The translations under genes and the position numbers were made by a program. 48,571 nucleotides of DNA from an uncultured Fibrobacter sp. GTDB taxonomy: Bacteria > Fibrobacterota > Fibrobacteria > Fibrobacterales > Fibrobacteraceae. Below are positions 40,082-48,233 of the stretch, piece by piece (positions within the stretch are counted from its first letter, which is position 1; the number at the start of each line of letters is the position of its first letter). The DNA is taken from the NCBI GenBank assembly GCA_946407235.1, contig CAMJNF010000004.1, forward strand, positions 1 through 48,571, written 5' to 3'. The notes below the pieces were generated by a model that saw only the letters and a program-made list of their open reading frames with translations, was not told the origin of the DNA and ran no database searches.

Positions 40082-41631
40082 TTTTCATTCCTCTTCGTAA
40101 ACTTCTCGATTATTTTTCTCATAACTGTAGCCCTTTCATTAGAAGTTAATCCAACAAAATAAACGGACACCACAATACATACACTAGAGGATGCCAATGA
40201 TGCGATAAACCGTTCCCAGCCACTGGATAAGTTGCTATAGACGATGATCGGCAACACGACAGATGTTGCCACGACCGCTATAATACGCACGTACACCTTC
40301 CAAATATAGGTTCCTATCGGCAAACGGACTTGATGATGCGCTACAAAGATTCTTGTTATGGAGCCAATTATTGTCGATACGAGCAAGCAGAGAAAAACGG
40401 ATTCGGGAACGTTCGTAATTTTAATGGCGAAATAGGTGATAATCATAAATGCGTAAGATACACCGCAAACGCATATCTGGTACAGCTTGAGTTTCCCGGA
40501 AGCGAGATTTGCCGTATACAGCGGGTTGATCAAGGCGTCCAGAATAGTCACGCATAGTATGATTCTAACAAAGTTTACGGTATGGCTAGGAACAGCGTCC
40601 GCACCGAGCCAAAGGTTCAGAACGAATTCCGCTTCCAGCATGAGAGGGAAAGAGAACAGGAATAGCAAAAAGAAACAGTACTTGGAACTGGCGTAGATCA
40701 GTGAATACATCCGTTCCAGATTGTCCGAGGCATAAGTCTTTATAATTTGCGGATTGATGGCGACTTGCAGGTTGTTCGAAAATTGCTTTATGGCGTTTTC
40801 AATCTGGACGGCAATTCCTCTCGCGGCGTTGACGGCAGGCCCGCAGAAAAGATTAAGAATCAAATTTACGCCTTGGGTATAGAATATGTACGAGAAGTTC
40901 CCGACAAGGCTCCATCCTGTAAACGCACTCATCTTCTTGAACAAAGGCCAGTTCCAATAAAACTTCAACTTGGTTTCCGGGAAATTGCGCTTACTATAGA
41001 TAAAATAAATAGCAATATCCAAGATAGAAACGAGCGCCGTCAGCAATCCAAAGAACACGAGCTTGTCGCATGGCGCATACGCCAGGGATAAGGCAATGGC
41101 CAGCTTGAAAATCACATCCATTATGGAGATGTAAGCGAATGCGTTCATTTTTTCATGAGCAATTATAACGGCATTAAAAGGCACGTAAAGAATGGATATA
41201 AACGATGTGACGACCGTAAATTGATATAGTATTTGCGCTGCAAAAAAGCGTTCTTCGGGAATGACCATTTTATTGTGCAAGTACCAAAGGCCAACCGTTT
41301 CTCCCAATATGACTATGAAAATTGCCATTCCGAAATGCATGGCTACGGTCATATTGAATATCCCATTCAACTTTCGCTCGTTCTTTTTCGCCAAGTACGT
41401 CGTTATATACCGCGAGGTCGCATTGGTCATGGCGTTGTTGAAAAAGATAAACATCGCGATGATGCCACCGATGACGTTGTAAATACCGTAATCGATGATG
41501 CCTAGAGAACGGAGTATGATGCGGGATGTAAAAAGCCCGGCGAACATGACAATCCCCATTCGGATATACATGTACAGCGCATTCATGGCAATACGCTTAT
41601 TTTCCGATGGAGCTGTTTTCCCGTTAAGCAT
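40078..41631 (-). CDS. Lipid-linked oligosaccharide flippase (Wzx-like, MATE/MOP superfamily)
   Basis: A 517-residue inner-membrane protein with about 12-14 hydrophobic helices evenly spread. The N-terminus MYIRMGIVMFAGLFTSRIIL is followed by LGIIDYGIYNVIGGIIAMFIF and AMTNATSRYITTYLAKKN, which are typical of the polysaccharide-export flippase family. It would move undecaprenyl-linked repeat units to the periplasmic face for the EpsG-like polymerase. The substrate cannot be read from the sequence. It is followed directly by the TagD-like gene (4-bp overlap), and 22 bp separate it from the upstream transferase-like gene. Confidence 0.9.
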   Translation of the reverse strand: MLNGKTAPSENKRIAMNALYMYIRMGIVMFAGLFTSRIILRSLGIIDYGIYNVIGGIIAMFIFFNNAMTNATSRYITTYLAKKNERKLNGIFNMTVAMHFGMAIFIVILGETVGLWYLHNKMVIPEERFFAAQILYQFTVVTSFISILYVPFNAVIIAHEKMNAFAYISIMDVIFKLAIALSLAYAPCDKLVFFGLLTALVSILDIAIYFIYSKRNFPETKLKFYWNWPLFKKMSAFTGWSLVGNFSYIFYTQGVNLILNLFCGPAVNAARGIAVQIENAIKQFSNNLQVAINPQIIKTYASDNLERMYSLIYASSKYCFFLLFLFSFPLMLEAEFVLNLWLGADAVPSHTVNFVRIILCVTILDALINPLYTANLASGKLKLYQICVCGVSYAFMIITYFAIKITNVPESVFLCLLVSTIIGSITRIFVAHHQVRLPIGTYIWKVYVRIIAVVATSVVLPIIVYSNLSSGWERFIASLASSSVCIVVSVYFVGLTSNERATVMRKIIEKFTKRNEK

Positions 41632-41653
41632 AGATAATTACTCTTTTACGCAA

Positions 41654-43156
41654 CTAATGTTCTTCGTCTGTCATGCGGTTATAGTTGTCGATGGCTTGGA
41701 GGTAATTTTTCTGATATTCCTCGCCGGATATCGACTGGATGACTTTCGCGATTTCATCAAGAGATGTGCATTTGGGGAATCCCAGATCGTTTATGCCTAC
41801 GAAGAAATTTCTGCGCTTGGTTAAATTTATCGAGCAGAAGGGGATTTGTTTAAACGCGGCATCGATCATTGAAATGGAATGCTCACCAAATACAAAATCG
41901 GCTTTTTTCAAGTCTTCTTCAAGGGAACTGCGTGAAAAAGACAACTGGAATCCGCCATTCACATTAGCCAAGGGAATATTGCTGGATAACGTCAAATTGG
42001 GAAGCTTTAGCCATTCGAAATAATCGTGAACACGGTTGATGGCATTGACACCTACATTAAGCGGATGAACCCATGTCGGGTGGCACCTGTAAGTAAAATG
42101 GATATCCGGGAAACGCCTTGCCATTTGCACGAATGCATCCACCATGATATCGTCATCGGACCTGTTTTTTAGCGCTGTCCAGTCTCCCGATCCGGAGGCG
42201 ACAACCAAGATGTTCTTTACGTCCTTCGGGAAAACGGGCTTTGGAATGTAGAGCTTTTTCCTAAACGGGATCATCTCGTAAGGAAGATTTCTGTTCCTGA
42301 ACAATTGAGTCCCGAGAATATCCCAGCAATAGTACACGACATTTTTTGGAACGTAACTGTAATCGTAATGAGTATAGTTCGGCGGCAAATAGCCGTCTTG
42401 AGCCCATCTTATGGCGTATTTATCGTCATCGGGCACATCGCATTTACCGTGCTCGTGCCATGTCGTCATGTAGGTGCATGTTTCTTTTGTCTCGTATTGC
42501 CCTGCATTAAGCCGTTCGCATTCCTGTTCGGAACTTTCAAACGGGATATCCAAACGATAGCCGATGCGGCTCATCTTCCCGAGGAATACGTATTTACGGC
42601 CTTCATGGTAAGCAACGCTGACTTCTTCGGGACGGTAGAAATTTCCGTTTTGATTCTTTTTTCCTCGGAGCCATCTATAGATTTTTTTCAGAGTCGCGTT
42701 TTGTGCAAGTTTGTTCCGAACACGAACTTTAAGAGGCGTTTTATCTGTATAGTAATACGTCCCGCTCAATTTCTTAAAACCGTGGTGTGTCCAAACGGAA
42801 CCGTCTATTCCCAGGTCTTCAGAAAGGATGTATTTGCGATCCGGTGAAAATTCTTTTAAGACTTTATGAAGAACAATCTCATTTTTGAGTTCTTTCATCT
42901 TGTGCAGATAATCTTCATACTTGGTTTCCGGAGTGTAGGCGTCGGTATCACATTTGGCCATTTCCGCATCTGTAAGGAAGTCTGCAAAATCGACAAAGAT
43001 GCAATTCTTGAACAATCCAGAAATATAGGCTCTTTCGTTTTCAAACAGGAAATGAGTCGTTAAGAAGACGTTCTTGTCGTTACTGGCAATTACTGTTTTG
43101 TATTTCTCTAAAGATTCTAATTTGAGATTTTGCGTAAATACGATAATGCTTGCCAT
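41654..43156 (-). CDS. Putative sugar- or glycerophosphate-transferase of unknown family
   Basis: A 500-residue soluble protein, not confidently assigned. The start ATG 43156 is chosen over an in-frame upstream start because GGAG lies six bases before it and it directly follows the previous gene. The C-terminal third (about 345-490) looks like a GT-B donor domain: KNILVVASGSGDWTALKNR, FTYRCHPTWVHPLNVGV with a His-Pro pair, NLTLSSNIPLANVNGG, and KKADFVFGEHSISMIDAAFK, which recall CDP-glycerol glycerophosphotransferases (HP in a CHPxxxxP context). The N-terminal part is not recognised. With a TagD-like gene two positions on, a glycerophosphate transfer role is plausible but unproven. Confidence 0.6.
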   Translation of the reverse strand: MASIIVFTQNLKLESLEKYKTVIASNDKNVFLTTHFLFENERAYISGLFKNCIFVDFADFLTDAEMAKCDTDAYTPETKYEDYLHKMKELKNEIVLHKVLKEFSPDRKYILSEDLGIDGSVWTHHGFKKLSGTYYYTDKTPLKVRVRNKLAQNATLKKIYRWLRGKKNQNGNFYRPEEVSVAYHEGRKYVFLGKMSRIGYRLDIPFESSEQECERLNAGQYETKETCTYMTTWHEHGKCDVPDDDKYAIRWAQDGYLPPNYTHYDYSYVPKNVVYYCWDILGTQLFRNRNLPYEMIPFRKKLYIPKPVFPKDVKNILVVASGSGDWTALKNRSDDDIMVDAFVQMARRFPDIHFTYRCHPTWVHPLNVGVNAINRVHDYFEWLKLPNLTLSSNIPLANVNGGFQLSFSRSSLEEDLKKADFVFGEHSISMIDAAFKQIPFCSINLTKRRNFFVGINDLGFPKCTSLDEIAKVIQSISGEEYQKNYLQAIDNYNRMTDEEH

Positions 43157-43157
43157 C

Positions 43158-44075
43158 TTATCTCCGTAACAAGAACCGAATTGCATCCCTTGCAAATACG
43201 GCTGCAACCTTTTTCAAAAGCTTAGGTTTTGTATAAAATACGCCATACATGCCGGCCTCTCCAGACAAATCGTAGGAGCAGTACCTTTTGCGGATACGAT
43301 ATTGATAGTAGAGGTCTGCAATAAAGCCTAAATTCTTATCGATTACAAACCTGAATGTATCCGGTGTTATATCTTTGTCCCTAAGAAGAGTGCATATAAT
43401 CCAAGGATACTCCACTCCAAAAGCAAAGAACAAATCGTAATCGCCTTTGGGCTTTTTCCCTTGGGGAATTTCGTCAAAAATCATGGTATTGTCAATAATG
43501 TACTTTCCACGGGCTCGTTCGGCAAAAAGAATATTCGTATGCGGGAACAGCTCGTTATAATCGGAAACGTCATCGGACAGTTTTTCTAGATCGTCTTTCC
43601 ATATAGTCATCCCGGTAGACCAAGACGACCAATACGACAAATGCTTCACGAATTGGTCAAACGTATTGAATTCGTGTTTCTTTTTTGCAATTTCCAAGAC
43701 GCCATTGCTGTAATAGACAATGGGCTTTTCGTTTCGGTATTCTTCTACAAAATCGATCAGTTTTTGCAGAGCCCCTTTTACAAGCCTTGTCCGGTGGTTG
43801 ACAAACTTAATCAGTTCGCCATGAGCTCTCTTATACGATTCGATTTCGTTTATAAAAGGTAAAGCTTCGGTTTCCGCATAAACAATGTTGCTGTGTTCCG
43901 CGACAAAGCTTTTTATCTTGTCCTTAAATTCGCTGTTGTGACCGTTATCCGTAATTACAACTTCGAAAAGAGTTTCGTCTACACCTTGATTGTAAATGCT
44001 TTCTAATACAGGGAACACCCATTCAACCACACCGTTGGTCGGCATGCACAAGGAAACTTTTAAACCCTGACTCAT
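43158..44075 (-). CDS. Glycosyltransferase family 2-like
   Basis: A 305-residue GT2-type protein. The GT-A start VSLCMPTNGVVEWVFPVLESIYNQ is followed by FEVVITDNGHNSEFKDKI. The position where a DXD is expected is KFVNHRTRLVKGALQKLIDF, where the canonical D-x-D is absent (VNHRTR), so metal binding may be altered or the enzyme uses a variant motif. The N-terminal fold is still clear. The gene lies between the FdtA-like gene (4-bp overlap) and the transferase-like gene that starts 1 bp after its stop. Acceptor unknown. Confidence 0.78.
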   Translation of the reverse strand: MSQGLKVSLCMPTNGVVEWVFPVLESIYNQGVDETLFEVVITDNGHNSEFKDKIKSFVAEHSNIVYAETEALPFINEIESYKRAHGELIKFVNHRTRLVKGALQKLIDFVEEYRNEKPIVYYSNGVLEIAKKKHEFNTFDQFVKHLSYWSSWSTGMTIWKDDLEKLSDDVSDYNELFPHTNILFAERARGKYIIDNTMIFDEIPQGKKPKGDYDLFFAFGVEYPWIICTLLRDKDITPDTFRFVIDKNLGFIADLYYQYRIRKRYCSYDLSGEAGMYGVFYTKPKLLKKVAAVFARDAIRFLLRR

Positions 44076-44488
44076 TTACGGCCTTCCATTTCCTTAAGAT
44101 ATTCTTTATAATCACGAATATACTCATTGCCGTCATAGTAAGTGCTTGCCAGGACGAGCAAAACAGAATCAGAAGAAAAATCGTACATGTCCTTCCAAAT
44201 CATCCTCGGGATGTAAACACCCATCATCGGCTTGTTCAGTTCGACAATGAATTCTTCTTTGCCATCCGTAATTCTGACTTTACTTGTGCCGGCCACATTG
44301 ATTAGGACAAATTCAGATTCCCTATTAGCATGCTGTCCACGGACCACCGTTGAATCGGAATCGTAAATATAAAAGACCCTCTTGATATCAAAGGGAATGG
44401 CACGAGAACCTTCGATCACCACCAATTTTCCACGTTCATCACCAAGATCACTAAATTGAAGTACTGGGCATAATTCTTTTAAAGACAT
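44072..44488 (-). CDS. FdtA/WxcM-like sugar 3,4-ketoisomerase with altered active site
   Basis: A 138-residue cupin. The FdtA/QdtA pattern is visible as FSDLGDERGKLVVIEG, IPFDIKRVFYIYD and VVRGQHANRESEFVLI, ending PMMGVYIPRMIWKDMYDF. These proteins isomerise dTDP-4-keto-6-deoxyglucose to the 3-keto sugar used by the aminotransferase next door. The family motif is RGxHAH, with two histidines at the active site. Here it is RGQHANR, with His53 kept and the second His replaced by Asn55, so activity may be lost or changed. It lies 20 bp after the aminotransferase gene and overlaps the next gene by 4 bp. Confidence 0.85.
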   Translation of the reverse strand: MSLKELCPVLQFSDLGDERGKLVVIEGSRAIPFDIKRVFYIYDSDSTVVRGQHANRESEFVLINVAGTSKVRITDGKEEFIVELNKPMMGVYIPRMIWKDMYDFSSDSVLLVLASTYYDGNEYIRDYKEYLKEMEGRK

Positions 44489-44508
44489 AGGATTGCACTC
44501 CTCTCTTC

Positions 44509-45603
44509 TTAATGGAAATTGTTGATCGATTCAATGACATAAGACTGCTCATCTTCTGTCATGCCATTATACATCGGGATCGAAAGAACCGTTTTAGCCA
44601 AATGTTCGGTTATGGGAAGGAATCCTTCTCTATGCCCAAGGTACGCATAAGCTTCCGCAAGGTGCGGCGGAATCGGATAATGAATAATCGTTCCTATTTC
44701 TTTCTTGTTCAAATACTCTATCAGGCGATCCCGTTCTTCACAACGAAGTACATACTGATGCCAGACACCAGTCGCTCCAGATACGAGGGTCGGTAGCTTT
44801 ATTAACGGATTTTCAATTTCCTTGCTATACCTTGCCGCAATTTTTTGTTTTTCTTCCGTCAGTTCATTCATGTGAGAAAGCCGCACACGAAGTAACCCCG
44901 CCTGAATTTCGTCTAAACGCGAATTTGCTCCGACCACCTTATTGTAATAGCGCTTTTCAGACCCGTAATTCCGGAATACCTTAAATTCTTTTGCTAGAGA
45001 TTCATCATTTACGACAACCGCACCGGCATCTCCGAACGCACCCAAATTTTTTGATGGATAAAATGAAAAACATCCAACATCACCAAAGGTACCAGTCATC
45101 TGCCCCTTGAAAGACGCTCCATGCGATTGGGCACAATCCTCAACTAGCTTAAGATTGTGTTTTTTACAAATCGCCACAATTTCATCCATTCGAGACGCCA
45201 TGCCATACAAATGCGTCACAAGAATCGCTTTCGTCCTGTCCGTAATTAACGGCTCTATTTTCTCCGGATCCATTCCGAAATGTTCGTCAGGTTCTGCAAA
45301 TACAGGAGTCGCCCCATTCATGGTGACACCCATGACAGACGCTATGTAGGTATTTCCCTGAACAATGACTTCATCACCAACACCAATACGGAGCAAGCGG
45401 AAAGCAATCCACAAAGCATCAAGTCCGGAAGCCAATCCCACACAATATTTTCCGCCAATATACGCCGCAAATTCTTCTTCAAACGCAGAAACCTCTTTAC
45501 CAAGAACATACCAACCAGAACGAAGCACTTCTAAAGCTTTCGCTTCAAATTCTTTTTGGTACATTTCAAATCCGCGATCCATGCGATTGGGCATTATTTT
45601 CAT
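44509..45603 (-). CDS. DegT/DnrJ/EryC1/StrS aminotransferase (FdtB-like)
   Basis: A 364-residue PLP-dependent sugar aminotransferase, first gene of the minus polysaccharide cluster. The phosphate-binding region is VGLASGLDALWIAFRLL, the PLP-stacking region VEDCAQSHGASFKGQMTG, and the lysine that forms the Schiff base is Lys185 in CFSFYPSKNLGAFGDAGAVV. The substrate loop is GANSRLDEIQAGLLRVRL and GTIIHYPIPPHLAEAY. Together with the FdtA-like gene next to it, it would make a 3-amino-3,6-dideoxyhexose on dTDP. ATG 45603 is preferred (GAGA upstream); an in-frame TTG at 45645 is not. RmlA/RmlB genes for the dTDP-sugar precursor are not in the window. Confidence 0.92.
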   Translation of the reverse strand: MKIMPNRMDRGFEMYQKEFEAKALEVLRSGWYVLGKEVSAFEEEFAAYIGGKYCVGLASGLDALWIAFRLLRIGVGDEVIVQGNTYIASVMGVTMNGATPVFAEPDEHFGMDPEKIEPLITDRTKAILVTHLYGMASRMDEIVAICKKHNLKLVEDCAQSHGASFKGQMTGTFGDVGCFSFYPSKNLGAFGDAGAVVVNDESLAKEFKVFRNYGSEKRYYNKVVGANSRLDEIQAGLLRVRLSHMNELTEEKQKIAARYSKEIENPLIKLPTLVSGATGVWHQYVLRCEERDRLIEYLNKKEIGTIIHYPIPPHLAEAYAYLGHREGFLPITEHLAKTVLSIPMYNGMTEDEQSYVIESINNFH

Positions 45604-45661
45604 TTTTTTCTCAATCTTTGTTATTGGTTCTTTTAAGTCCAACAAAAATTAGAAATTTTAT

Positions 45662-45695
45662 AAAAAAAAGACAGTCGCCTTATAGCAAACAGTCT
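45662..45695 (-). terminator. Terminator of the CotH transcript
   Basis: On the minus strand an AGAC-T-GT / AC-T-GTCT stem (45689-45695 with 45669-45675, one mismatch) is followed by eight T (45662-45669). It lies between the CotH gene and the aminotransferase. Confidence 0.6.
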
Positions 45696-45767
45696 CTTTT
45701 AGCCTAGCCCAACAAGCCTTATTTTTCAACAGGTTTTTATTTTTCAAAAACCGCCTTATTTTGTCAC

Positions 45768-47069
45768 TTACAACGCTAAAAATAAAGAATCTAAATCATT
45801 CAATCGGTCAGTATAATTTTTTTTCAGCGTCCGAATAGCGTCATCAAAATCCATTTCTTCATCACCGGCAAAATACTTTTCATTTTTAATAACAATCGGC
45901 CACAACGAAATATTCCTTTCGTTCGAGGCCTCTGTATAAGACGCAAGCGAATCTATAAAGGAGGTCAATTTGCGAAATTTATCTTTATTTTTTGCCCACT
46001 GCGACTTCGTTTCTTCTTTAAATTTCGGATACTTTATTAACGGATTATACCAAAGCGCATCCTTTATTTGAAAGCCGTCACATGCTACAAATGTCACAAA
46101 ATCAAAGTCCCACACCGGTCCCATTTTCAAAGGATTATTTTCACGTTTATACATATAAACGCTCTTCGGATGATTAGCCTCTCCGTTTTTGGCAATTTCA
46201 TACACAATCCAATATAAAGCAAATGATTTAAAATCAATATACTTTTCAATGTTCAAAGAGTCTATTTTTTCACTATAAAGAATAGTTTCTACAGAATCTA
46301 TATATGACTGTATATACGAGAACTGAGTTTCAGATAAAGTCTTTGGACTTTTTATGTTCACTGGATACGATTTCTGAGAAGATCTAAATTTATTTTCGGA
46401 ATCATAATAAGAATCAAATTCCAACAAATAATCATTGCTATCCAAATCTAGACGATTTTTCTGACCTTCAATTTTTTCACATAAATAATAGTTGCCAATA
46501 AACTTTTTATTAAGAAATATTTCAACGAAACGCCCCTGCGGAGTCCACCCGATTTCAGTTTGTCTAGCAATTTCAAAAGCCAAAGCATTTCTCATCAGAG
46601 TCCGATCACGATAATTCGCTTGTAGAACCCACTTTTTGGCTTCTGGCATTCCAAATAAAGACACTTTATTTTCAAATTTTATGGCATAGGGGCGTTTTAA
46701 ATACCACCATGAAGAATTCCCTCTTCCTCTTATTGTCAAATCAAGGACTTCACTTTCGGCTTCCTTTTCGCCCCAGATTTGAAGTTTGGCAGGAATTTCA
46801 TTTTCGCGGTCTACGATAGCTTTGCGATATTCAGTTTCAATTACAATGCGAGGAATTCCGGCATAGGGGTATTCTTTATCATTGGGCTTGAACGATTCTG
46901 GATAGCGAACTTTCGACGAAGAACTTTTTGCGCTCGATGATGATTCATACTGCACAGCTTCATCAGCATCGACACTATCGCCACAAGCATTGAACGCGAA
47001 CGCAATAAATACCACGTATAACAAGAACGCGATTTTCGCTTTAGATTCTTTTAAGCAAAACCAACTCAT
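45768..47069 (-). CDS. CotH-kinase-family lipoprotein
   Basis: A 433-residue lipoprotein. The signal peptide ends AFAFNAC with acylated Cys29, followed by an acidic stretch and a Ser-rich linker (YESSSSAKSSSSK), a linker type common in Fibrobacter lipoproteins. The CotH domain (about 70-425) shows LDLTIRGRGNSSWWYLKRPYAIK, WVLQANYRDRTLMRNALAFE, RFVEIFLNKKFIGNYYLCEKIE and the later GPVWDFDFVTFVACDGF metal-binding acid motif. CotH proteins are atypical kinases (spore-coat CotH phosphorylates coat proteins); in Gram-negative cellulose and hemicellulose degraders they occur with polysaccharide-related proteins, but the substrate here is unknown. It stands alone and is AT-rich like the polysaccharide genes. 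Confidence 0.9.
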   Translation of the reverse strand: MSWFCLKESKAKIAFLLYVVFIAFAFNACGDSVDADEAVQYESSSSAKSSSSKVRYPESFKPNDKEYPYAGIPRIVIETEYRKAIVDRENEIPAKLQIWGEKEAESEVLDLTIRGRGNSSWWYLKRPYAIKFENKVSLFGMPEAKKWVLQANYRDRTLMRNALAFEIARQTEIGWTPQGRFVEIFLNKKFIGNYYLCEKIEGQKNRLDLDSNDYLLEFDSYYDSENKFRSSQKSYPVNIKSPKTLSETQFSYIQSYIDSVETILYSEKIDSLNIEKYIDFKSFALYWIVYEIAKNGEANHPKSVYMYKRENNPLKMGPVWDFDFVTFVACDGFQIKDALWYNPLIKYPKFKEETKSQWAKNKDKFRKLTSFIDSLASYTEASNERNISLWPIVIKNEKYFAGDEEMDFDDAIRTLKKNYTDRLNDLDSLFLAL

Positions 47070-47235
47070 TAACTCAAACCTTGGTTACCAAAAATAACTT
47101 TTCAAATCAAATTTCCACACCCTGAAAAAGAATATTATTATCTATTTACAGCGGTCAAACGCTCAACCGATACATTTCATCCCGATTGACAATGAAGTCT
47201 AGTTCATCACGGACTTTTTTTCTAAATTTGCGCGC

Positions 47236-47991
47236 ATGGCAGAAAAAAAGAAAATTCTCGTAATGGTCGCTAGTCCAAAAAATGAACGTAGTGGAACACT
47301 CATCCCGACGAAGGCTTTTGTCGAAGGATTGGAGCAGAACGGCGACTACGAGACCGAGTACATCTTTATCGACAGGATGCATATCAAGCCCTGTCGCGGT
47401 TGCCTCAGTTGCTGGGGGCGCGAAGATGGTTCGTGCTTTATCAAAGACGACGACGTTCCGATGATTCGCGAAAAGCTCACGAACTCCGACATTGTCATCT
47501 GGAGCTTTCCGCTGTTCCTGTTCAGCATTCCTGGACAGATGAAGGTCTTGATGGACCGCATCGTCGGTATGGTCCACCCGTACATGGGACAAAAGCTCAA
47601 GGATGGAGCGAACGCGATGAATTCGCACTTGCACGGGCTCCAGTTCCAGAAAGAAGGTCAAAAGATTATTCTGCTTTCGAGCTGCGCTTGGATGGACATT
47701 GACGTGGTCTACGAACCGATCCGCAAGCAGTTCGACATCATCCTCGGGCATGAAGGCTACACGCTTATCGCTTGCCCGCAGATGCGTGCACTCGACCACC
47801 GTGGCGGCCCACGCCGCCTGAACATGCTCCGCGACAAGTACCGCAAGGGCGGCGCAGAACTGGCTACGACCGGAAAGCTTTCTCAAGAAGCGATCGACCT
47901 GATGCAAAAGCCGATTTTCAGCGATGACGCCTACGAAACGCTCGTTGTGGAATTCGTGACGCACATGTTCGATAGGGACGATAATTTCTAG
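47236..47991 (+). CDS. Flavodoxin-fold NAD(P)H-dependent oxidoreductase
   Basis: A 251-residue cytoplasmic flavoprotein. The N-terminus KILVMVASPKNERSGTLIPTK is the flavin-phosphate loop; the CRGCLSCWGREDGSCFIKDDDV segment (four Cys) resembles the iron-sulfur flavoprotein and WrbA-related NAD(P)H-dependent FMN reductases, although four Cys spread as C-x2-C-x2-C-x7-C could simply be redox residues. Then IVIWSFPLFLFSIPGQMKVLMDRIVGM is the second FMN loop. The reaction is probably FMN or quinone reduction by NAD(P)H. The ribosome site is weak. The stop codon at 47989-47991 is the first codon of a low-complexity repeat. Confidence 0.85.
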   Translation: MAEKKKILVMVASPKNERSGTLIPTKAFVEGLEQNGDYETEYIFIDRMHIKPCRGCLSCWGREDGSCFIKDDDVPMIREKLTNSDIVIWSFPLFLFSIPGQMKVLMDRIVGMVHPYMGQKLKDGANAMNSHLHGLQFQKEGQKIILLSSCAWMDIDVVYEPIRKQFDIILGHEGYTLIACPQMRALDHRGGPRRLNMLRDKYRKGGAELATTGKLSQEAIDLMQKPIFSDDAYETLVVEFVTHMFDRDDNF

Positions 47992-48020
47992 TAGGAAGTT
48001 AGAAGTAGACAGTAAGAAGT
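47989..48020 (+). repeat. Low-complexity TAGGAAGT/AGAAGTAG-type repeat
   Basis: The tract of tag/gaag/agtag units begins at the stop codon of the reductase. On the opposite strand it matches the tract at 8747-8780, which likewise begins at the stop codon of exbD. Confidence 0.55.
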
Positions 48021-48047
48021 GCTCCCGCAAGGCGGGAGCTTTTTTTG
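48021..48047 (+). terminator. Rho-independent terminator after the flavodoxin-fold gene
   Basis: Eight-bp stem gctcccgc (48021-48028) and gcgggagc (48032-48039), followed by seven or eight T. Confidence 0.92.
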
Positions 48048-48060
48048 ATACAAATACAGA

Positions 48061-48180
48061 AAAACCCTGGCGGATGCCAGGGTCTGTGAGCCTCAAGCGA
48101 CTCGTATCAACGAGTCGTGAAGGCAAGAGTGAGGCGATACCACATTCTCGCATTTGCGATAGAGCCGAACGGTCTTATAA
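48061..48180 (-). ncRNA. Candidate structured small RNA between rpsI and the flavodoxin-fold gene
   Basis: Read on the minus strand, the stretch holds successive stems. CCG-TT-CGG lies near 48168. TCGC-AAAT-GCGA spans 48148-48159. TGCCTCA/TGAGGC-type outer arms are at 48130-48135 and 48090-48095, and they enclose a perfect hairpin CGACTCGT-TGAT-ACGAGTCG (48098-48117). The stretch ends with ACCCTGGC-ATCC-GCCAGGGT and a T run (48061-48083), a textbook Rho-independent terminator. No ORF with a ribosome site fits. It could be a trans-acting RNA or a processed part of the rpsI 3' region, because another terminator lies at 48186-48213. No known RNA family is recognised. Confidence 0.45.
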
Positions 48181-48185
48181 AAAAG

Positions 48186-48213
48186 AAAAACCTTGGCAAA
48201 TACCAAGGTTTTT
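48186..48213 (-). terminator. Terminator after rpsI
   Basis: Eleven-bp arms aaaaaccttgg (48186-48196) and ccaaggttttt (48203-48213) around a 6-base loop, 21 bp after the rpsI stop. It would work in either direction. Confidence 0.9.
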
Positions 48214-48233
48214 CGTAAAAGCAAATTCGCAGA

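Noticed and set aside
47155-48153. 332-codon minus-strand open frame opposite the flavodoxin-fold gene
   Set aside because: It is the antisense shadow of a well-supported gene in GC-rich codons and runs through a terminator and repeats; the translation resembles no protein.
48090-48180. tRNA or other known RNA gene near rpsI
   Set aside because: No acceptor stem, T-loop or anticodon arm can be drawn; only simple hairpins are visible.
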